DNA of 42,992 nt from an uncultured Alistipes sp. (GCF_949296715.1 NZ_CASFQD010000056.1:1-42992), one strand, 5' to 3'. Shown: positions 1 through 8,239, counted from the first letter of the stretch. The notes: a model not told the origin generated them from the sequence alone. Translations and numbers: made by a program.

Positions 1-1
1 A

Positions 2-76
2 CAACATTTTAAGGACTTCGTAAAGTGGTATCTTTTTCTGAATAGCAATGATGGAATTATTATGAAAAACAAATGA
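2..76 (+). CDS. C-terminal end of an unidentified gene (5' end off the window)
   Basis: This is the only plus-strand frame open from the left edge; the other two stop within the first 30 bases. It runs for 24 codons to a TGA at 74-76, ending in residues GIIMKNK. The stop lies inside the left arm of a strong terminator hairpin, as often seen for genuine gene ends. The stretch is clearly more AT-rich than the rest of the window, so the gene may have a different origin from its neighbours. Too little is present to name a family, and the reading frame could be chance. Confidence 0.35.
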   Translation, partial: QHFKDFVKWYLFLNSNDGIIMKNK

Positions 77-102
77 CCAGAATCATACGATTCTGGTCAT
101 TT
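71..102 (+). terminator. Rho-independent terminator
   Basis: A perfect 14-bp inverted repeat (AAATGACCAGAATC, loop ATAC, then its complement) is followed by a T-rich run. It overlaps the stop codon of the partial gene at the left edge and would end that transcript. Confidence 0.85.
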
Positions 103-427
103 GTTCTAATATAATACCAACCAATTTTGGCATCATTACCGTAAATGGGATGAACGGCTGCCAGAGGGCGGTCGGCGGAGATGACCGGATGGAGGGCGCA
201 TGCGCCCGCGGCAGGAAGCCCGGACCGCGACCGGACGCAACAGAGCGAACGGGGCACAACAGGGCCAACAGAACAGGACACAGTAGAACGCGACGGGACG
301 CAACCGGACATAACGGCACCGGACATGCTGAAAATGCCAAAAAACGCGGCGACGAGGCGGAGGCATTCCGCCGGCGGCATCCTGTCACGGCGGCGGCCTG
401 TCGCGCCGCCGCGCTGCCGGGCACAAA
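103..427. repeat. Non-coding spacer with degenerate CCGGAC/ACAACAGG repeats
   Basis: No believable gene lies between the two terminators at 71-102 and 428-459. From about 215 to 335 the DNA is made of loosely repeated short words on the plus strand: CCGGAC, GGGACGCAAC, GGCACAACAGG, AACAGG and ACCGGACAT. Open frames exist in several phases, but their predicted proteins are low-complexity Arg/Thr/Gly mixtures without a start signal. The texture resembles the CCGGAA-rich spacer at 8761-9134. The rest of the spacer shows nothing recognisable. Confidence 0.55.
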
Positions 428-459
428 AAAGGCAGGAACCCTTGTGGGTTCCTGCCTTT
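428..459 (-). terminator. Rho-independent terminator of the lytic transglycosylase gene
   Basis: A perfect 14-bp stem (AAAGGCAGGAACCC with its complement) and a 4-base loop are followed, on the minus strand, by a run of T residues. It lies 17 bases beyond the stop codon of the minus-strand transglycosylase gene. Confidence 0.9.
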
Positions 460-476
460 ATTCCGTACCGTTGCAC

Positions 477-1181
477 CTACCTCCCGGCGATGCGGCAGTA
501 TTTGTCGTAACGGCCGATCACATCCTTCACGTAAGCCAGCGTCTGCTGGCTGCCGGTGAAGCGGCCGCACTTGACGACTTCGTTCTGATAGTACTCGGGC
601 TCCGCCTTCAGCTGAAGGTAACGGGCCACCACCTCCCAGGAGTTCGGGTTCTCGCCATGTAGGCGGGCCAGACGCCGGGCATCGCTCACATGGCCGATGC
701 CGCTGTTGTAGGAGGCAAGGATGATGCTCATCCGATCCGTCTCGGGAGTGCTCTCCGGGAGGCGGAGAATCGACTGAATCTCCGACATCAGCTTGTTCGC
801 AAGCCAGACGTTGGTCTCGGGATCGGCGATCGACTCCATCGGGACGTCGAACTGGCGCGCCACCGAAGGCATGATCTGCATCAGGCCGCGGGCGCCGCTG
901 CGCGAGGTGATGTCGGGCGTGAAGCGCGATTCATGGTAGGCAATGGCGCTCATCAGACGCCAGTCGTGCCCTTCGCGCTCGCTGACGCGGCGAATCAGGT
1001 CGTCATAGGCCGAAATGACAGGTGCCTTTGTCGTCTCCGCAGGCACTGCGGCTGTCAGGATTCCGGCGGTCGTGTCCAGCGGCATGTCTTCCGTCTCGGG
1101 TGCGCTGAACTTGGCATTGAAGCCGTAAAAAGTGGTTAGTGTTGTTAAGAACGCAAACGTCAATACCGTTTTCTTCAACAT
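477..1181 (-). CDS. Lytic transglycosylase, SLT domain (MltF-like)
   Basis: A 234-residue exported murein lytic transglycosylase, expected to cleave the MurNAc-GlcNAc bond of peptidoglycan in the periplasm. Residues 1-20 form a signal sequence, followed by a linker and an SLT (goose-lysozyme-like) domain from about residue 58. The catalytic glutamate is E84 in AYHESRF, followed by the hallmark GLMQIMP at 99-105 and later ASYNSGIGHV. The C-terminal part (YYQNEVVKCG...) resembles the end of the MltF catalytic domain, but the solute-binding-like N-terminal domain of full MltF is absent, so this is a short form. It follows the putative porin gene by 44 bases with no promoter seen between them, so the two are probably co-transcribed. 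A strong terminator follows. The general function is secure; the exact subfamily is less so. Confidence 0.9.
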   Translation of the reverse strand: MLKKTVLTFAFLTTLTTFYGFNAKFSAPETEDMPLDTTAGILTAAVPAETTKAPVISAYDDLIRRVSEREGHDWRLMSAIAYHESRFTPDITSRSGARGLMQIMPSVARQFDVPMESIADPETNVWLANKLMSEIQSILRLPESTPETDRMSIILASYNSGIGHVSDARRLARLHGENPNSWEVVARYLQLKAEPEYYQNEVVKCGRFTGSQQTLAYVKDVIGRYDKYCRIAGR

Positions 1182-1225
1182 AAATGATTGCTTTGCGGGC
1201 AGCTTACACCGCGCAGAACAATACG

Positions 1226-3370
1226 CTAATCATAGAATCCCCATGAGATGCCGAGTTTGAACATGCCCGGATTGAGCGGGTAACCCGCCGCCGAAAAATA
1301 GGCTCCGTTGCCGAACAAACCCTTGTTCAGGTGCTGATATTTCACGAATATCCGCATTCTCTTCCACTTTCCCATCACGTAGGCATCGACGTAGGGATAG
1401 TTCCCCACTTCGAACTCACGCTGGTTGTAGAACACCGACAGTGCCGGATTGTAACCGGGCGCATAATACATCGTATTGTAACGTCCGTCCAGTCCGATCT
1501 GCAGGCGCAGTACGTCGCGCACGACCCAGAACTCGTAATAATACGAAAGGAAGGCGCTCAAAAGCGGAACGGGTACAACTTCCTGATCCGTACTCCACTG
1601 CAACAATACCCTGTTGTCCAAATGAAATCCGCCGAAGCGGAAATCCTTGCGGGCATACACACCCGTGAGGCTTACGCTGCCGCTCTTCTGGGCCACGTTG
1701 CTGTCCGACGCATAGTAGATCTTGTCGGTCGCGACGCTTTGCCAGGCCCCTGCCTCGAAGGCATAGTCGGGGACGGAAAACTTCACCTCGAAACGGGTTT
1801 CAGTCTCCTTGTTCAAAGGAGTGGACCACACATAGTGGTTCGAAAAAAGATTCTCCTGCCAGTAGTTCGGCGAGCGGCGGTCCATCGAGAACCGCCCTTC
1901 GAGAATCAGGGGATGTCCGCGGAGAAAGCCCGTCAGCGCCAGGTGGGCGCCGAGCGAGAGGTCTCCGCCTCTGTACCCCGACGGGTAGAACTTCATGTTC
2001 GCGTCCCAGTCGACGTACTTCTTTATCTTGCCGTCGACCGATCCGTAGAAGAAGTAACTGGTCTTCCTGACCTTCGTATACTTCCCGGAGAGGAAATCGT
2101 CGGGCTTGAACTGCGAGTAGGTATGCAGATCGACGCCGATGCCGCCGTCGATCGTGCCGACCACGCCGTTGCGGTCCCACGGCTGTGCCTGCACGAAGAG
2201 CCGGTTCGAGATGCGCCGCTCGTAGATCGAGTCGCGCGTCTGCTCGGGGTTGATGAACCAGTTGGCGTAGTACTCATAGGTCGCCGGCACGAAATTGCCC
2301 TCTTCGTCGCGGTGGTCGCGCTCGTCGGTGTACGACGCCCGGATGTCGGAATAGACCTTGCTCCAGGAGCTGTATTCGAACGAGTGACCGATGTAGATTG
2401 CCGGAAGGCCCGCCATCGAGAAATCGTAGTCCGTCAGCCGTGCCAGCGGGATGCCGTAGGACTGCGTGATGAAGAAGGCGTTGTTGCGGTAGGTGTTCTG
2501 CGCCTGGGCGTCGGCCAGCTTCATCGGCACACCCGACGGCAGGTCGTAGACCGTGTCGGCGATGGCCCATTCGCCCACGACGCCGCCGTTCTCCTGCTGC
2601 TCGATGTGGTTGTTGTAGAACCCCGCATGCACCGAATAGCGCTTGCCCGTGTGGCTCACGGCCAGCGAAAGGTTGTGGTTCTTGGTCCGCGACCAGATGT
2701 ACTGGCCCTTCGTGCCGCGCGACTTGTAGTCGACGTTGAAGCCCGTCGTCGGGGAGACGTTCTGCGCCACCATGATGCCGAAGTTCTCCTCGCGGTAGCG
2801 CTTCTGGCCCGACTCGGCGTAGTTCATGCGGATGAGCGGCCGCTTGGTGTTGTAGAACGGCACGTTCTCCATGTCGTAGGTATACGCGTAGTAGGGACTC
2901 GCAAACATGAAATCAAAGAACTGCGGCCTCCGAAAGTAGTTCAGCGGCATGGAAGCCTGTCCGAGCGCGCCCTGGGCGATGTCGCCCACATCCTCGCGGT
3001 AGAACGGATAGTCGATCCGGTAGTCGGTCAGCATCGTGTCGAGCGTTCCGATCTCCACGCGGTTGTAGTCGCGCCGCACGTGCCACATGAAGTTGTCGAG
3101 CGCACGGATCGAATCGCTGAAAAAGTACGATTCGAGCGGCTTGCGGATCTTCCGCTCCTTCTTGGTCGTATCCTGCGGCGTCTGTCCCTCGGCATTCTCC
3201 TCTCCGGTCTGCTCGTAGGGGTTGCCGCCGTAAAGGCTCGTCGACTCGCCGCGCTGCTGTGCGCGCATCAGGTCGCTGGCATCGAAGTGCTGCGCACGCA
3301 GCGCAGCGGGCAGCGCCAGACAGCACCCGACGAAGAGCGTCAGCAGTATGCGTTTCGACAATCGCGACAT
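1226..3370 (-). CDS. Putative porin, Porin_10-type outer-membrane beta-barrel
   Basis: A 714-residue protein with a signal peptide (about residues 1-26, ending LRAQ). A Gln/Glu/Thr-rich N-terminal stretch is followed by a long series of alternating aromatic and polar segments typical of an outer-membrane beta-barrel, and the end is aromatic (GISWGFYD). Length and pattern match the putative porin family common in Bacteroidetes (Porin_10, PF14121). That family has no well-defined substrate, so transport specificity is unknown. The start is set by the signal peptide and by a promoter about 23 bases upstream. It lies 54 bases downstream of pssA and upstream of the lytic transglycosylase, making an envelope-related minus-strand group. 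Confidence 0.8.
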   Translation of the reverse strand: MSRLSKRILLTLFVGCCLALPAALRAQHFDASDLMRAQQRGESTSLYGGNPYEQTGEENAEGQTPQDTTKKERKIRKPLESYFFSDSIRALDNFMWHVRRDYNRVEIGTLDTMLTDYRIDYPFYREDVGDIAQGALGQASMPLNYFRRPQFFDFMFASPYYAYTYDMENVPFYNTKRPLIRMNYAESGQKRYREENFGIMVAQNVSPTTGFNVDYKSRGTKGQYIWSRTKNHNLSLAVSHTGKRYSVHAGFYNNHIEQQENGGVVGEWAIADTVYDLPSGVPMKLADAQAQNTYRNNAFFITQSYGIPLARLTDYDFSMAGLPAIYIGHSFEYSSWSKVYSDIRASYTDERDHRDEEGNFVPATYEYYANWFINPEQTRDSIYERRISNRLFVQAQPWDRNGVVGTIDGGIGVDLHTYSQFKPDDFLSGKYTKVRKTSYFFYGSVDGKIKKYVDWDANMKFYPSGYRGGDLSLGAHLALTGFLRGHPLILEGRFSMDRRSPNYWQENLFSNHYVWSTPLNKETETRFEVKFSVPDYAFEAGAWQSVATDKIYYASDSNVAQKSGSVSLTGVYARKDFRFGGFHLDNRVLLQWSTDQEVVPVPLLSAFLSYYYEFWVVRDVLRLQIGLDGRYNTMYYAPGYNPALSVFYNQREFEVGNYPYVDAYVMGKWKRMRIFVKYQHLNKGLFGNGAYFSAAGYPLNPGMFKLGISWGFYD

Positions 3371-3392
3371 GTCAATGGGCGGAAAACCGCGG

Positions 3393-3423
3393 CAAAGGTA
3401 ATTAAAATTTTTTAATTATGCAA
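3393..3423 (-). promoter_or_regulatory. Promoter for the putative porin gene
   Basis: On the minus strand TTG (3423-3421) is followed after 20 bases by TACCTTTG (3400-3393), a full match to the Bacteroidetes TAnnTTTG -7 element. It lies in the 54-base gap after pssA and would start transcription about 20 bases before the porin ATG, so the porin gene need not depend on pssA transcription. Confidence 0.7.
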
Positions 3424-3424
3424 G

Positions 3425-4150
3425 TCACCCTTTCCCACAACCCGTTGCGCGGCACATCATGCCCCAGCGGATGGCCGAGATGAGGATGTAGGCGAGGATG
3501 ATCGCCGGCACGGCGTAGAGGCGCAGGATGGCGATCAGCGCGACGGCCAGCAGCAGGAAGAGGTAGCGCACCTGGTTTCCGCGCCAGCCGAAGCCGCGGA
3601 ACTTGAGGGCGAACATCCGAACGGGCGACACGAGCAGCCAGGCCATGAGCGGCATGATGCAGATGAGCACGGGACCGCCGAAATCGAATCCCGTGCGGGC
3701 GCTGATGAGGCCCAGCGAGGTGAAGAAGAGGGCGTTGGCCGGGGTGGGCAGGCCGCAGAACTCCTCGTGCTGCGTCTCGTCGATGTTGAACTTCGCCAGG
3801 CGCAGGGCCGAGAAGGCGGCCAGCAGGAAGCTCGCAAAGGCGTAGACGTACAGCAGCAGGGTCTGCTCTTCGGTGAACGAGCGCGTGGTCATCACGTAGA
3901 GCACGGCGGCGGGCACGGCGCCGAACGAGACGACGTCGGCCAGCGAGTCGAGCTGCAGTCCGATCGGGGAGCTCTGCCCGAGCAGGCGCGCGACGAAGCC
4001 GTCGAAGAAGTCGAACACGGCAGCCAGCACCACGAACCAGAAGCTCCATTCGAGGTTGCCGTACTTGAGTGCCGAGACCAGAGCGAACGTGCCGCAGAGC
4101 AGGTTCGAGAGGGTCAGCATGTTGGGGATGGTGAACAGTCTGATCTTCAT
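3425..4150 (-). CDS. pssA: CDP-diacylglycerol--serine O-phosphatidyltransferase
   Basis: A 241-residue integral membrane enzyme that joins CDP-diacylglycerol and L-serine to make phosphatidylserine, the precursor of phosphatidylethanolamine. The CDP-alcohol phosphatidyltransferase motif DG-x2-AR-x8-G-x3-D-x3-D is complete: D50, G51, A54, R55, G64, D68 and D72. Several hydrophobic segments before and after this motif are predicted to span the inner membrane. The length fits the short class II bacterial PssA type. The decarboxylase gene psd, often linked to pssA, is not in the window. The start is supported by a -7 promoter element about 30 bases upstream. It diverges from the mannose-1-phosphate guanylyltransferase gene. 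Confidence 0.93.
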   Translation of the reverse strand: MKIRLFTIPNMLTLSNLLCGTFALVSALKYGNLEWSFWFVVLAAVFDFFDGFVARLLGQSSPIGLQLDSLADVVSFGAVPAAVLYVMTTRSFTEEQTLLLYVYAFASFLLAAFSALRLAKFNIDETQHEEFCGLPTPANALFFTSLGLISARTGFDFGGPVLICIMPLMAWLLVSPVRMFALKFRGFGWRGNQVRYLFLLLAVALIAILRLYAVPAIILAYILISAIRWGMMCRATGCGKG

Positions 4151-4181
4151 CGTCGCGCAAATTTAATTCCGCATCAGGGGG

Positions 4182-4209
4182 CAAAGTTACTAAAATATTT
4201 TTATCTTTG
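4182..4209. promoter_or_regulatory. Back-to-back -7 elements of divergent pssA and guanylyltransferase promoters
   Basis: TAACTTTG on the minus strand (4189-4182, toward pssA) and TATCTTTG on the plus strand (4202-4209, toward the guanylyltransferase gene) both match TAnnTTTG. They face away from each other with 12 AT-rich bases between them. No clear -33 TTTG is visible for either, so only the -7 boxes are called. Confidence 0.6.
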
Positions 4210-4235
4210 TAGAACGTAACGCTATATTCTAACTC

Positions 4236-5309
4236 ATGGACAGCAACAAATATTGTGTCATCATGGCGGGCGGCATCGGCACGCGCTTCTGGCCCAAGAG
4301 CCGGCAGTCGATGCCCAAACAGTTCCTCGACATCCTGGGTACGGGAAAGTCCTTCATCCGCCAGGCCTACGAACGTTTCGCAAGAATCGTCCCGCCGGAG
4401 AACTTCCTGGTGGTGACCAACGACCGATACAAGTCGCTCGTGCTGGAGCACATCCCCGAGATCGAGGCGTCGCAGGTGCTCTGCGAGCCCGTGGGGCGCA
4501 ACACGGCCCCCTGCATCGCCTATGCGGCCTACACGCTCATGAAGCGCGACCCCGAGGCGCAGATGATCGTGACGCCGTCGGACCACCTGATCCTCAACGA
4601 GGAGGATTTCCTCGCCATCATCGGCGAGTGCCTCGACTTCGCCGAGCGGCACGACGCCCTGATGACCGTGGGCATCAAGCCCACACGTCCGGAGACGGGA
4701 TACGGCTACATCCAGGTTTCGGACTCGCAGCCCATCAGCAAGGTCAAGTGCTTCACCGAGAAGCCCGACCTCGAGCTGGCGCAGACCTTCATCCAGTGCG
4801 GCGAGTTCTTCTGGAACTCGGGCATCTTCATCTGGAAGGTCCGCAACATCATCGAGGCCTTCGAGAAGTACCTGCCCGAACACCACCAGCTCTTCAGCGG
4901 CGTGATGCACGCCGCGGGCACCGACGCCGAGCGCAACATCATCGAGATCGCCTTCTCGGAGTGCCGCGCCATCTCGATCGACTACGGCATCATGGAGAAG
5001 GCCGACAACGTCTACGTGCGCTGCGGCGAGTTCGGCTGGAGCGACGTCGGCACGTGGGGCTCGGTCTACCAGCACTCGCGCAAGGACCGCTACGCCAACG
5101 CCATTCCCCCGGAGGGGTGCTACCTCTACGATACGCGCTCGTCGATCGTCTCGCTCCCGAAGGGGAAGATCGCCGTCATCAGCGGTCTGAAGGAGTACAT
5201 CGTCGTCGACACGGACGACGTGCTGCTGATCTGCCCGCGCGCCGAGGAGCAGAACATCAAGAAATTCATCGACGAGGTGAAGTTCCACAACGGAGACAAA
5301 CACATCTGA
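4236..5309 (+). CDS. manC: Mannose-1-phosphate guanylyltransferase
   Basis: A 357-residue cytosolic nucleotidyltransferase predicted to make GDP-mannose from mannose-1-phosphate and GTP, for polysaccharide or glycoprotein synthesis. The N-terminal signature GGIGTRFWPKSR (12-23), then MPKQF, is the GTP/pyrophosphorylase loop. EPVGRNTAPCI, the metal-site motif PSDHLI, the sugar-site FTEKP and FFWNSGIFIW follow in the order usual for the family. The length equals the guanylyltransferase domain alone; the C-terminal phosphomannose isomerase domain of bifunctional ManC/AlgA proteins is absent. The next gene starts one base after the stop codon, so the two are very likely co-translated. The symbol is by family; the local pathway (capsule or O-glycan) is not shown by neighbours. 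Confidence 0.9.
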   Translation: MDSNKYCVIMAGGIGTRFWPKSRQSMPKQFLDILGTGKSFIRQAYERFARIVPPENFLVVTNDRYKSLVLEHIPEIEASQVLCEPVGRNTAPCIAYAAYTLMKRDPEAQMIVTPSDHLILNEEDFLAIIGECLDFAERHDALMTVGIKPTRPETGYGYIQVSDSQPISKVKCFTEKPDLELAQTFIQCGEFFWNSGIFIWKVRNIIEAFEKYLPEHHQLFSGVMHAAGTDAERNIIEIAFSECRAISIDYGIMEKADNVYVRCGEFGWSDVGTWGSVYQHSRKDRYANAIPPEGCYLYDTRSSIVSLPKGKIAVISGLKEYIVVDTDDVLLICPRAEEQNIKKFIDEVKFHNGDKHI

Positions 5310-5310
5310 C

Positions 5311-5838
5311 ATGTCCGATACGCCGAAGGGCCCCGTGGCCTTCCGATACAACGCCGCCGCCTACGACAGCGGCATCATCCGCCGCGAAGAGGGGGTCTGC
5401 GACGTCTGCGGCCGGCCGCGCGAATGGTTCTACACGGGAGCGGTCTACTGCGCGGGCCCGGCGCCGCACGTCTGCGCCGAGTGCCTTCACAGCGGCGAGG
5501 CGGCCCGCAAGTTCGACGCCACGTTCGTGACGCGCGGGAGCCGGCTGGTCACCGACCCCGCAAAGGCCGACGAACTCTACCACCGCACGCCGGGCTACCC
5601 GAGCTGGCAGGGGGACTTCTTCCCCTACTGCTGCGACGACTACTGCACCTTCCTCGGGGACGTGGGCACCGAGGAGCTCGAAGCGATGGGCATCGCCGAC
5701 ACCGTCTTCGCCGACTACGAGGAGCGGGGCGGCAATCCGCACGTGCGGGAGGTGCTCCAGGCCGTGGGCGAAACGGCCGGCTACCTCTTCCGCTGCCTCC
5801 ACTGCGGGGCCTACCACCTCTACGTCGACCGGGAATAA
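5311..5838 (+). CDS. CbrC family protein (UPF0167)
   Basis: A 175-residue cytosolic protein resembling the CbrC/UPF0167 family; Escherichia coli CbrC is linked to colicin E2 tolerance, but its biochemical role is not established. Conserved cysteine pairs are visible: C30-x2-C33 (CDVCGRP), C55-x2-C58 (CAECLHSG), CCDDYC at 107-112 and a C-terminal RCLHCGAYHLY (C162, C165), which suggests metal binding. The motif PSWQGDFFPYCCDDY is typical of the family. It starts one base after the guanylyltransferase stop codon and is followed by terminator hairpins, so it is the last gene of that transcript. A functional link to GDP-mannose is not evident. Confidence 0.8.
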   Translation: MSDTPKGPVAFRYNAAAYDSGIIRREEGVCDVCGRPREWFYTGAVYCAGPAPHVCAECLHSGEAARKFDATFVTRGSRLVTDPAKADELYHRTPGYPSWQGDFFPYCCDDYCTFLGDVGTEELEAMGIADTVFADYEERGGNPHVREVLQAVGETAGYLFRCLHCGAYHLYVDRE

Positions 5839-5869
5839 CCACACACCATACCGGGACGCTTCCGACCGC

Positions 5870-5917
5870 AAAAAGGGAGCGTCCCTTTTTCAACAAGAGG
5901 GAGCATCCCTTTTTCAA
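5870..5917 (+). terminator. Tandem terminator hairpins after the CbrC-family gene
   Basis: The first hairpin pairs AAAAAGGGA (5870-5878) with TCCCTTTTT (5882-5890). A 20-base direct copy with one mismatch (5874-5893 and 5898-5917) repeats the core and is followed by a T-rich run. The second copy ends 11 bases before the murF start codon, so murF must rely on readthrough or a promoter not recognised here. Confidence 0.7.
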
Positions 5918-5928
5918 TTTTTGCTGTC

Positions 5929-7173
5929 ATGTCACCACTCTACGAACTGTTCCGGACCTGCGCGTGCGTCTCAACCGACACGCGGCGCATCGTGCCCGGC
6001 TCGATCTTCTTCGCGCTGCACGGCGCGACCTTCGACGGCAACCGCTTCGCCGCCGAGGCGCTCGACAAGGGGGCGGCATACGCCGTCGTGGACGACCCCG
6101 CGGCCGCCACGGACCCGCGCATGCGCCTCGTGCCCGACACGCTGCGCGCCCTGCAGGAGCTGGCGCGCGAACACCGCCGCGCGCTGGGCATCCCGATCCT
6201 CGCCATCACGGGCAGCAACGGCAAGACGACGACCAAGGAGCTCGTGAGCCGCGTGCTGGCCGAACGCTTCACGGTCCACGCCACGCAGGGCAACCTGAAC
6301 AACCACATCGGCGTGCCGCTGACGCTGCTGGCAATGGATGCCCACACGCAGTTCGGCGTCGTGGAGATGGGGGCGAGCGCCTGCGGCGAGATTGCCCTGC
6401 TGGCCTCGATCGCCGAGCCCGACTACGGGCTGCTGACCAACGTCGGGCGCGCCCACCTCGAGGGCTTCGGCGGCCCGGAGGGGGTGCGGCGCGGCAAGGG
6501 CGAGCTCTACGACCGGCTCGCCGCAACGGGCGGCTGTGCCTTCGTGCGCAGCGACGACGCCGTGCTGGCGTCGATGGCCGACGAGCGGCCGACACTCCGC
6601 ACGGTGCGCTACACGGCCGCGCTGGCCGACGGCTACGAACACCACCTTGAGGGTGAGTACAACCGCTTCAACGTCGCCGCGGCCATCGCCGTGGGACGCC
6701 ACTTCGACATCCCCGACGAGCGCATCCGCCGCGCCATCGCCGGATATGTCCCCGACAACAACCGCTCGCAGCGCATGCAGACCGGCCGCAACACGCTCAT
6801 CGTCGACTGCTACAACGCCAATCCGTCGAGCATGCACGCCTCGGTGGGCAACTTCCTCGCCGAGCCGCTCCGCGGCCGCCCGCACCGTGTGCTGATTCTG
6901 GGCGACATGCTCGAGCTGGGCGTCTGGTCCGGGGAGGAGCACCGGCAGGTCATCCTCCAGGCGGCACAGGACGCCTCGGCAGAGCTGCTGCTCGTGGGCG
7001 GCGAGTTCGCCCGCGCCTACGCCTCGCTGCCCGAACCGCGACCGGCCGCACGCCTCTACCCCTCGTGTGCGGAGCTCGCCGAAGCGCTCACCGCCGCACC
7101 GCTGCACGACGCGCTGATTCTCGTCAAGGCCTCGCGCGGCATCGGGCTGGAACGTATCGTCGACAAACTCTGA
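5929..7173 (+). CDS. murF: UDP-N-acetylmuramoyl-tripeptide--D-alanyl-D-alanine ligase
   Basis: A 414-residue cytosolic Mur ligase that adds the D-Ala-D-Ala dipeptide to the UDP-MurNAc-tripeptide, the last cytosolic step of the peptidoglycan precursor. The N-terminal domain has the MurF-type STDTRRIVPGSIFFAL. The ATP loop is GSNGKTTTKE (95-104). The central domain shows GNLNNHIGVPLTLL and the metal-site region VVEMGAS. The C-terminal domain has DCYNANPSSM, typical of MurF and not of MurE. It is not in a mur/fts cluster here. The hydrolase gene follows after 13 bases and probably shares its transcript. Confidence 0.95.
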   Translation: MSPLYELFRTCACVSTDTRRIVPGSIFFALHGATFDGNRFAAEALDKGAAYAVVDDPAAATDPRMRLVPDTLRALQELAREHRRALGIPILAITGSNGKTTTKELVSRVLAERFTVHATQGNLNNHIGVPLTLLAMDAHTQFGVVEMGASACGEIALLASIAEPDYGLLTNVGRAHLEGFGGPEGVRRGKGELYDRLAATGGCAFVRSDDAVLASMADERPTLRTVRYTAALADGYEHHLEGEYNRFNVAAAIAVGRHFDIPDERIRRAIAGYVPDNNRSQRMQTGRNTLIVDCYNANPSSMHASVGNFLAEPLRGRPHRVLILGDMLELGVWSGEEHRQVILQAAQDASAELLLVGGEFARAYASLPEPRPAARLYPSCAELAEALTAAPLHDALILVKASRGIGLERIVDKL

Positions 7174-7186
7174 AAAACAACGCATT

Positions 7187-8239
7187 ATGAAACGACTGCT
7201 TTACGGACTCTGCACCCTGCTGACGGTGGCGACGATCCTTCGCACCGCCGCACAACCCGCCGAAACACCCCCGACACCCGCACCCGGAAGCGCTGCGGCT
7301 GCCGCAACGACCTCGACCACCCCGACTTCTGCCTTCGAGAAGCGTCCCGTCGCACTCGAACGCGACTTCGGCCGTCTCTACGGCACGCTGACGGTGCCCG
7401 CCCGCGGGGCGGAGACCGCCGTGCTGCTGATTGCCGGGTCGGGCCCGACGGACCGCGACGGCAACAACCGGCTGGGCATCCGCAGCGACTGCTACCGCCT
7501 GCTGGCCGAGGAGCTGACCGCGGCGGGCTACGCCGTGCTGCGCTACGACAAGCGGGCCATCGGCACGAGCGTGCTCGACGACCCGACCCAGCTTCCGGAG
7601 CTGACCTTCGACCAATACATCGACGACGCCGCGGCGCTGGCCGACTACCTCGCCGGCGAGGGCTTCCGCCGCGTGGTGCTCGCGGGCCACAGCGAGGGGG
7701 CGCTCATCGCGTCGGTCGCCGCACAGCGCTCGCCTGCCGTCGCAGGCATCATCTCGCTCTGCGGCGCCGGCTACCCGATCGACGAGGTGCTCCGCCTGCA
7801 GCTGGCCGGGCAGCTCGTTCCGGCGCACATGGAACTCTTCGTCGAGGTTGAGCAGATCATCGCCTCTCTCAAGCGGGGCGAACGGGTCGACATGACCTAC
7901 CACACGCAGGGACTGCAGGCGCTCTTCAGCCCCGGTGTGCAGCCCTTCATCATCTCGCAGATGCGCTACGACCCGCGGCAGGAGCTGCGCAAGGCGCAGG
8001 TTCCGGTGCTGATCGTCGGCGGCGGCAACGACCTGCAGGTTCCTGCGGACAATGCCGAAACGCTCGCCGCGGCACGCCGCGACGCCCGGAAGTGCATCAT
8101 CCCCGGCATGGCGCACACGCTCAAGGCGTGCGCCGAGACGACCCTCGAAGGGCAGCTCCGCACGGCCTACGGCGACCCGACGCTGCCCCTCGCCCCGGAA
8201 CTCGTGCCTGCCCTCACGGAATTTCTCGGCGGGCTGTGA
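7187..8239 (+). CDS. Exported alpha/beta hydrolase
   Basis: A 350-residue alpha/beta-hydrolase-fold protein with an N-terminal signal peptide (about residues 1-22) and a low-complexity Ala/Thr/Pro linker at about 24-48. The triad is visible: nucleophile S169 in AGHSEGA, acid D282 in GGGNDLQVP and base H310 in GMAHTLK. LIAGSGPTDRDGNN (81-94) is a typical oxyanion-loop segment of the serine aminopeptidase/dienelactone-hydrolase-like group. This points to an exported esterase or peptidase, but the substrate cannot be told. It lies 13 bases after murF and is followed by a strong terminator. Confidence 0.85.
   Translation: MKRLLYGLCTLLTVATILRTAAQPAETPPTPAPGSAAAAATTSTTPTSAFEKRPVALERDFGRLYGTLTVPARGAETAVLLIAGSGPTDRDGNNRLGIRSDCYRLLAEELTAAGYAVLRYDKRAIGTSVLDDPTQLPELTFDQYIDDAAALADYLAGEGFRRVVLAGHSEGALIASVAAQRSPAVAGIISLCGAGYPIDEVLRLQLAGQLVPAHMELFVEVEQIIASLKRGERVDMTYHTQGLQALFSPGVQPFIISQMRYDPRQELRKAQVPVLIVGGGNDLQVPADNAETLAAARRDARKCIIPGMAHTLKACAETTLEGQLRTAYGDPTLPLAPELVPALTEFLGGL

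Noticed and set aside
150..662. Plus-strand open frame of 170 codons over the first spacer and the end of the transglycosylase gene
   Set aside because: It lies opposite a well-supported gene, its product is low-complexity Arg/Thr/Gly, and it crosses a terminator. It is a result of high GC.
3402..5351. Long minus-strand frame (649 codons) across pssA and manC
   Set aside because: It is antisense to manC and out of frame with pssA; both of those have complete family motifs.
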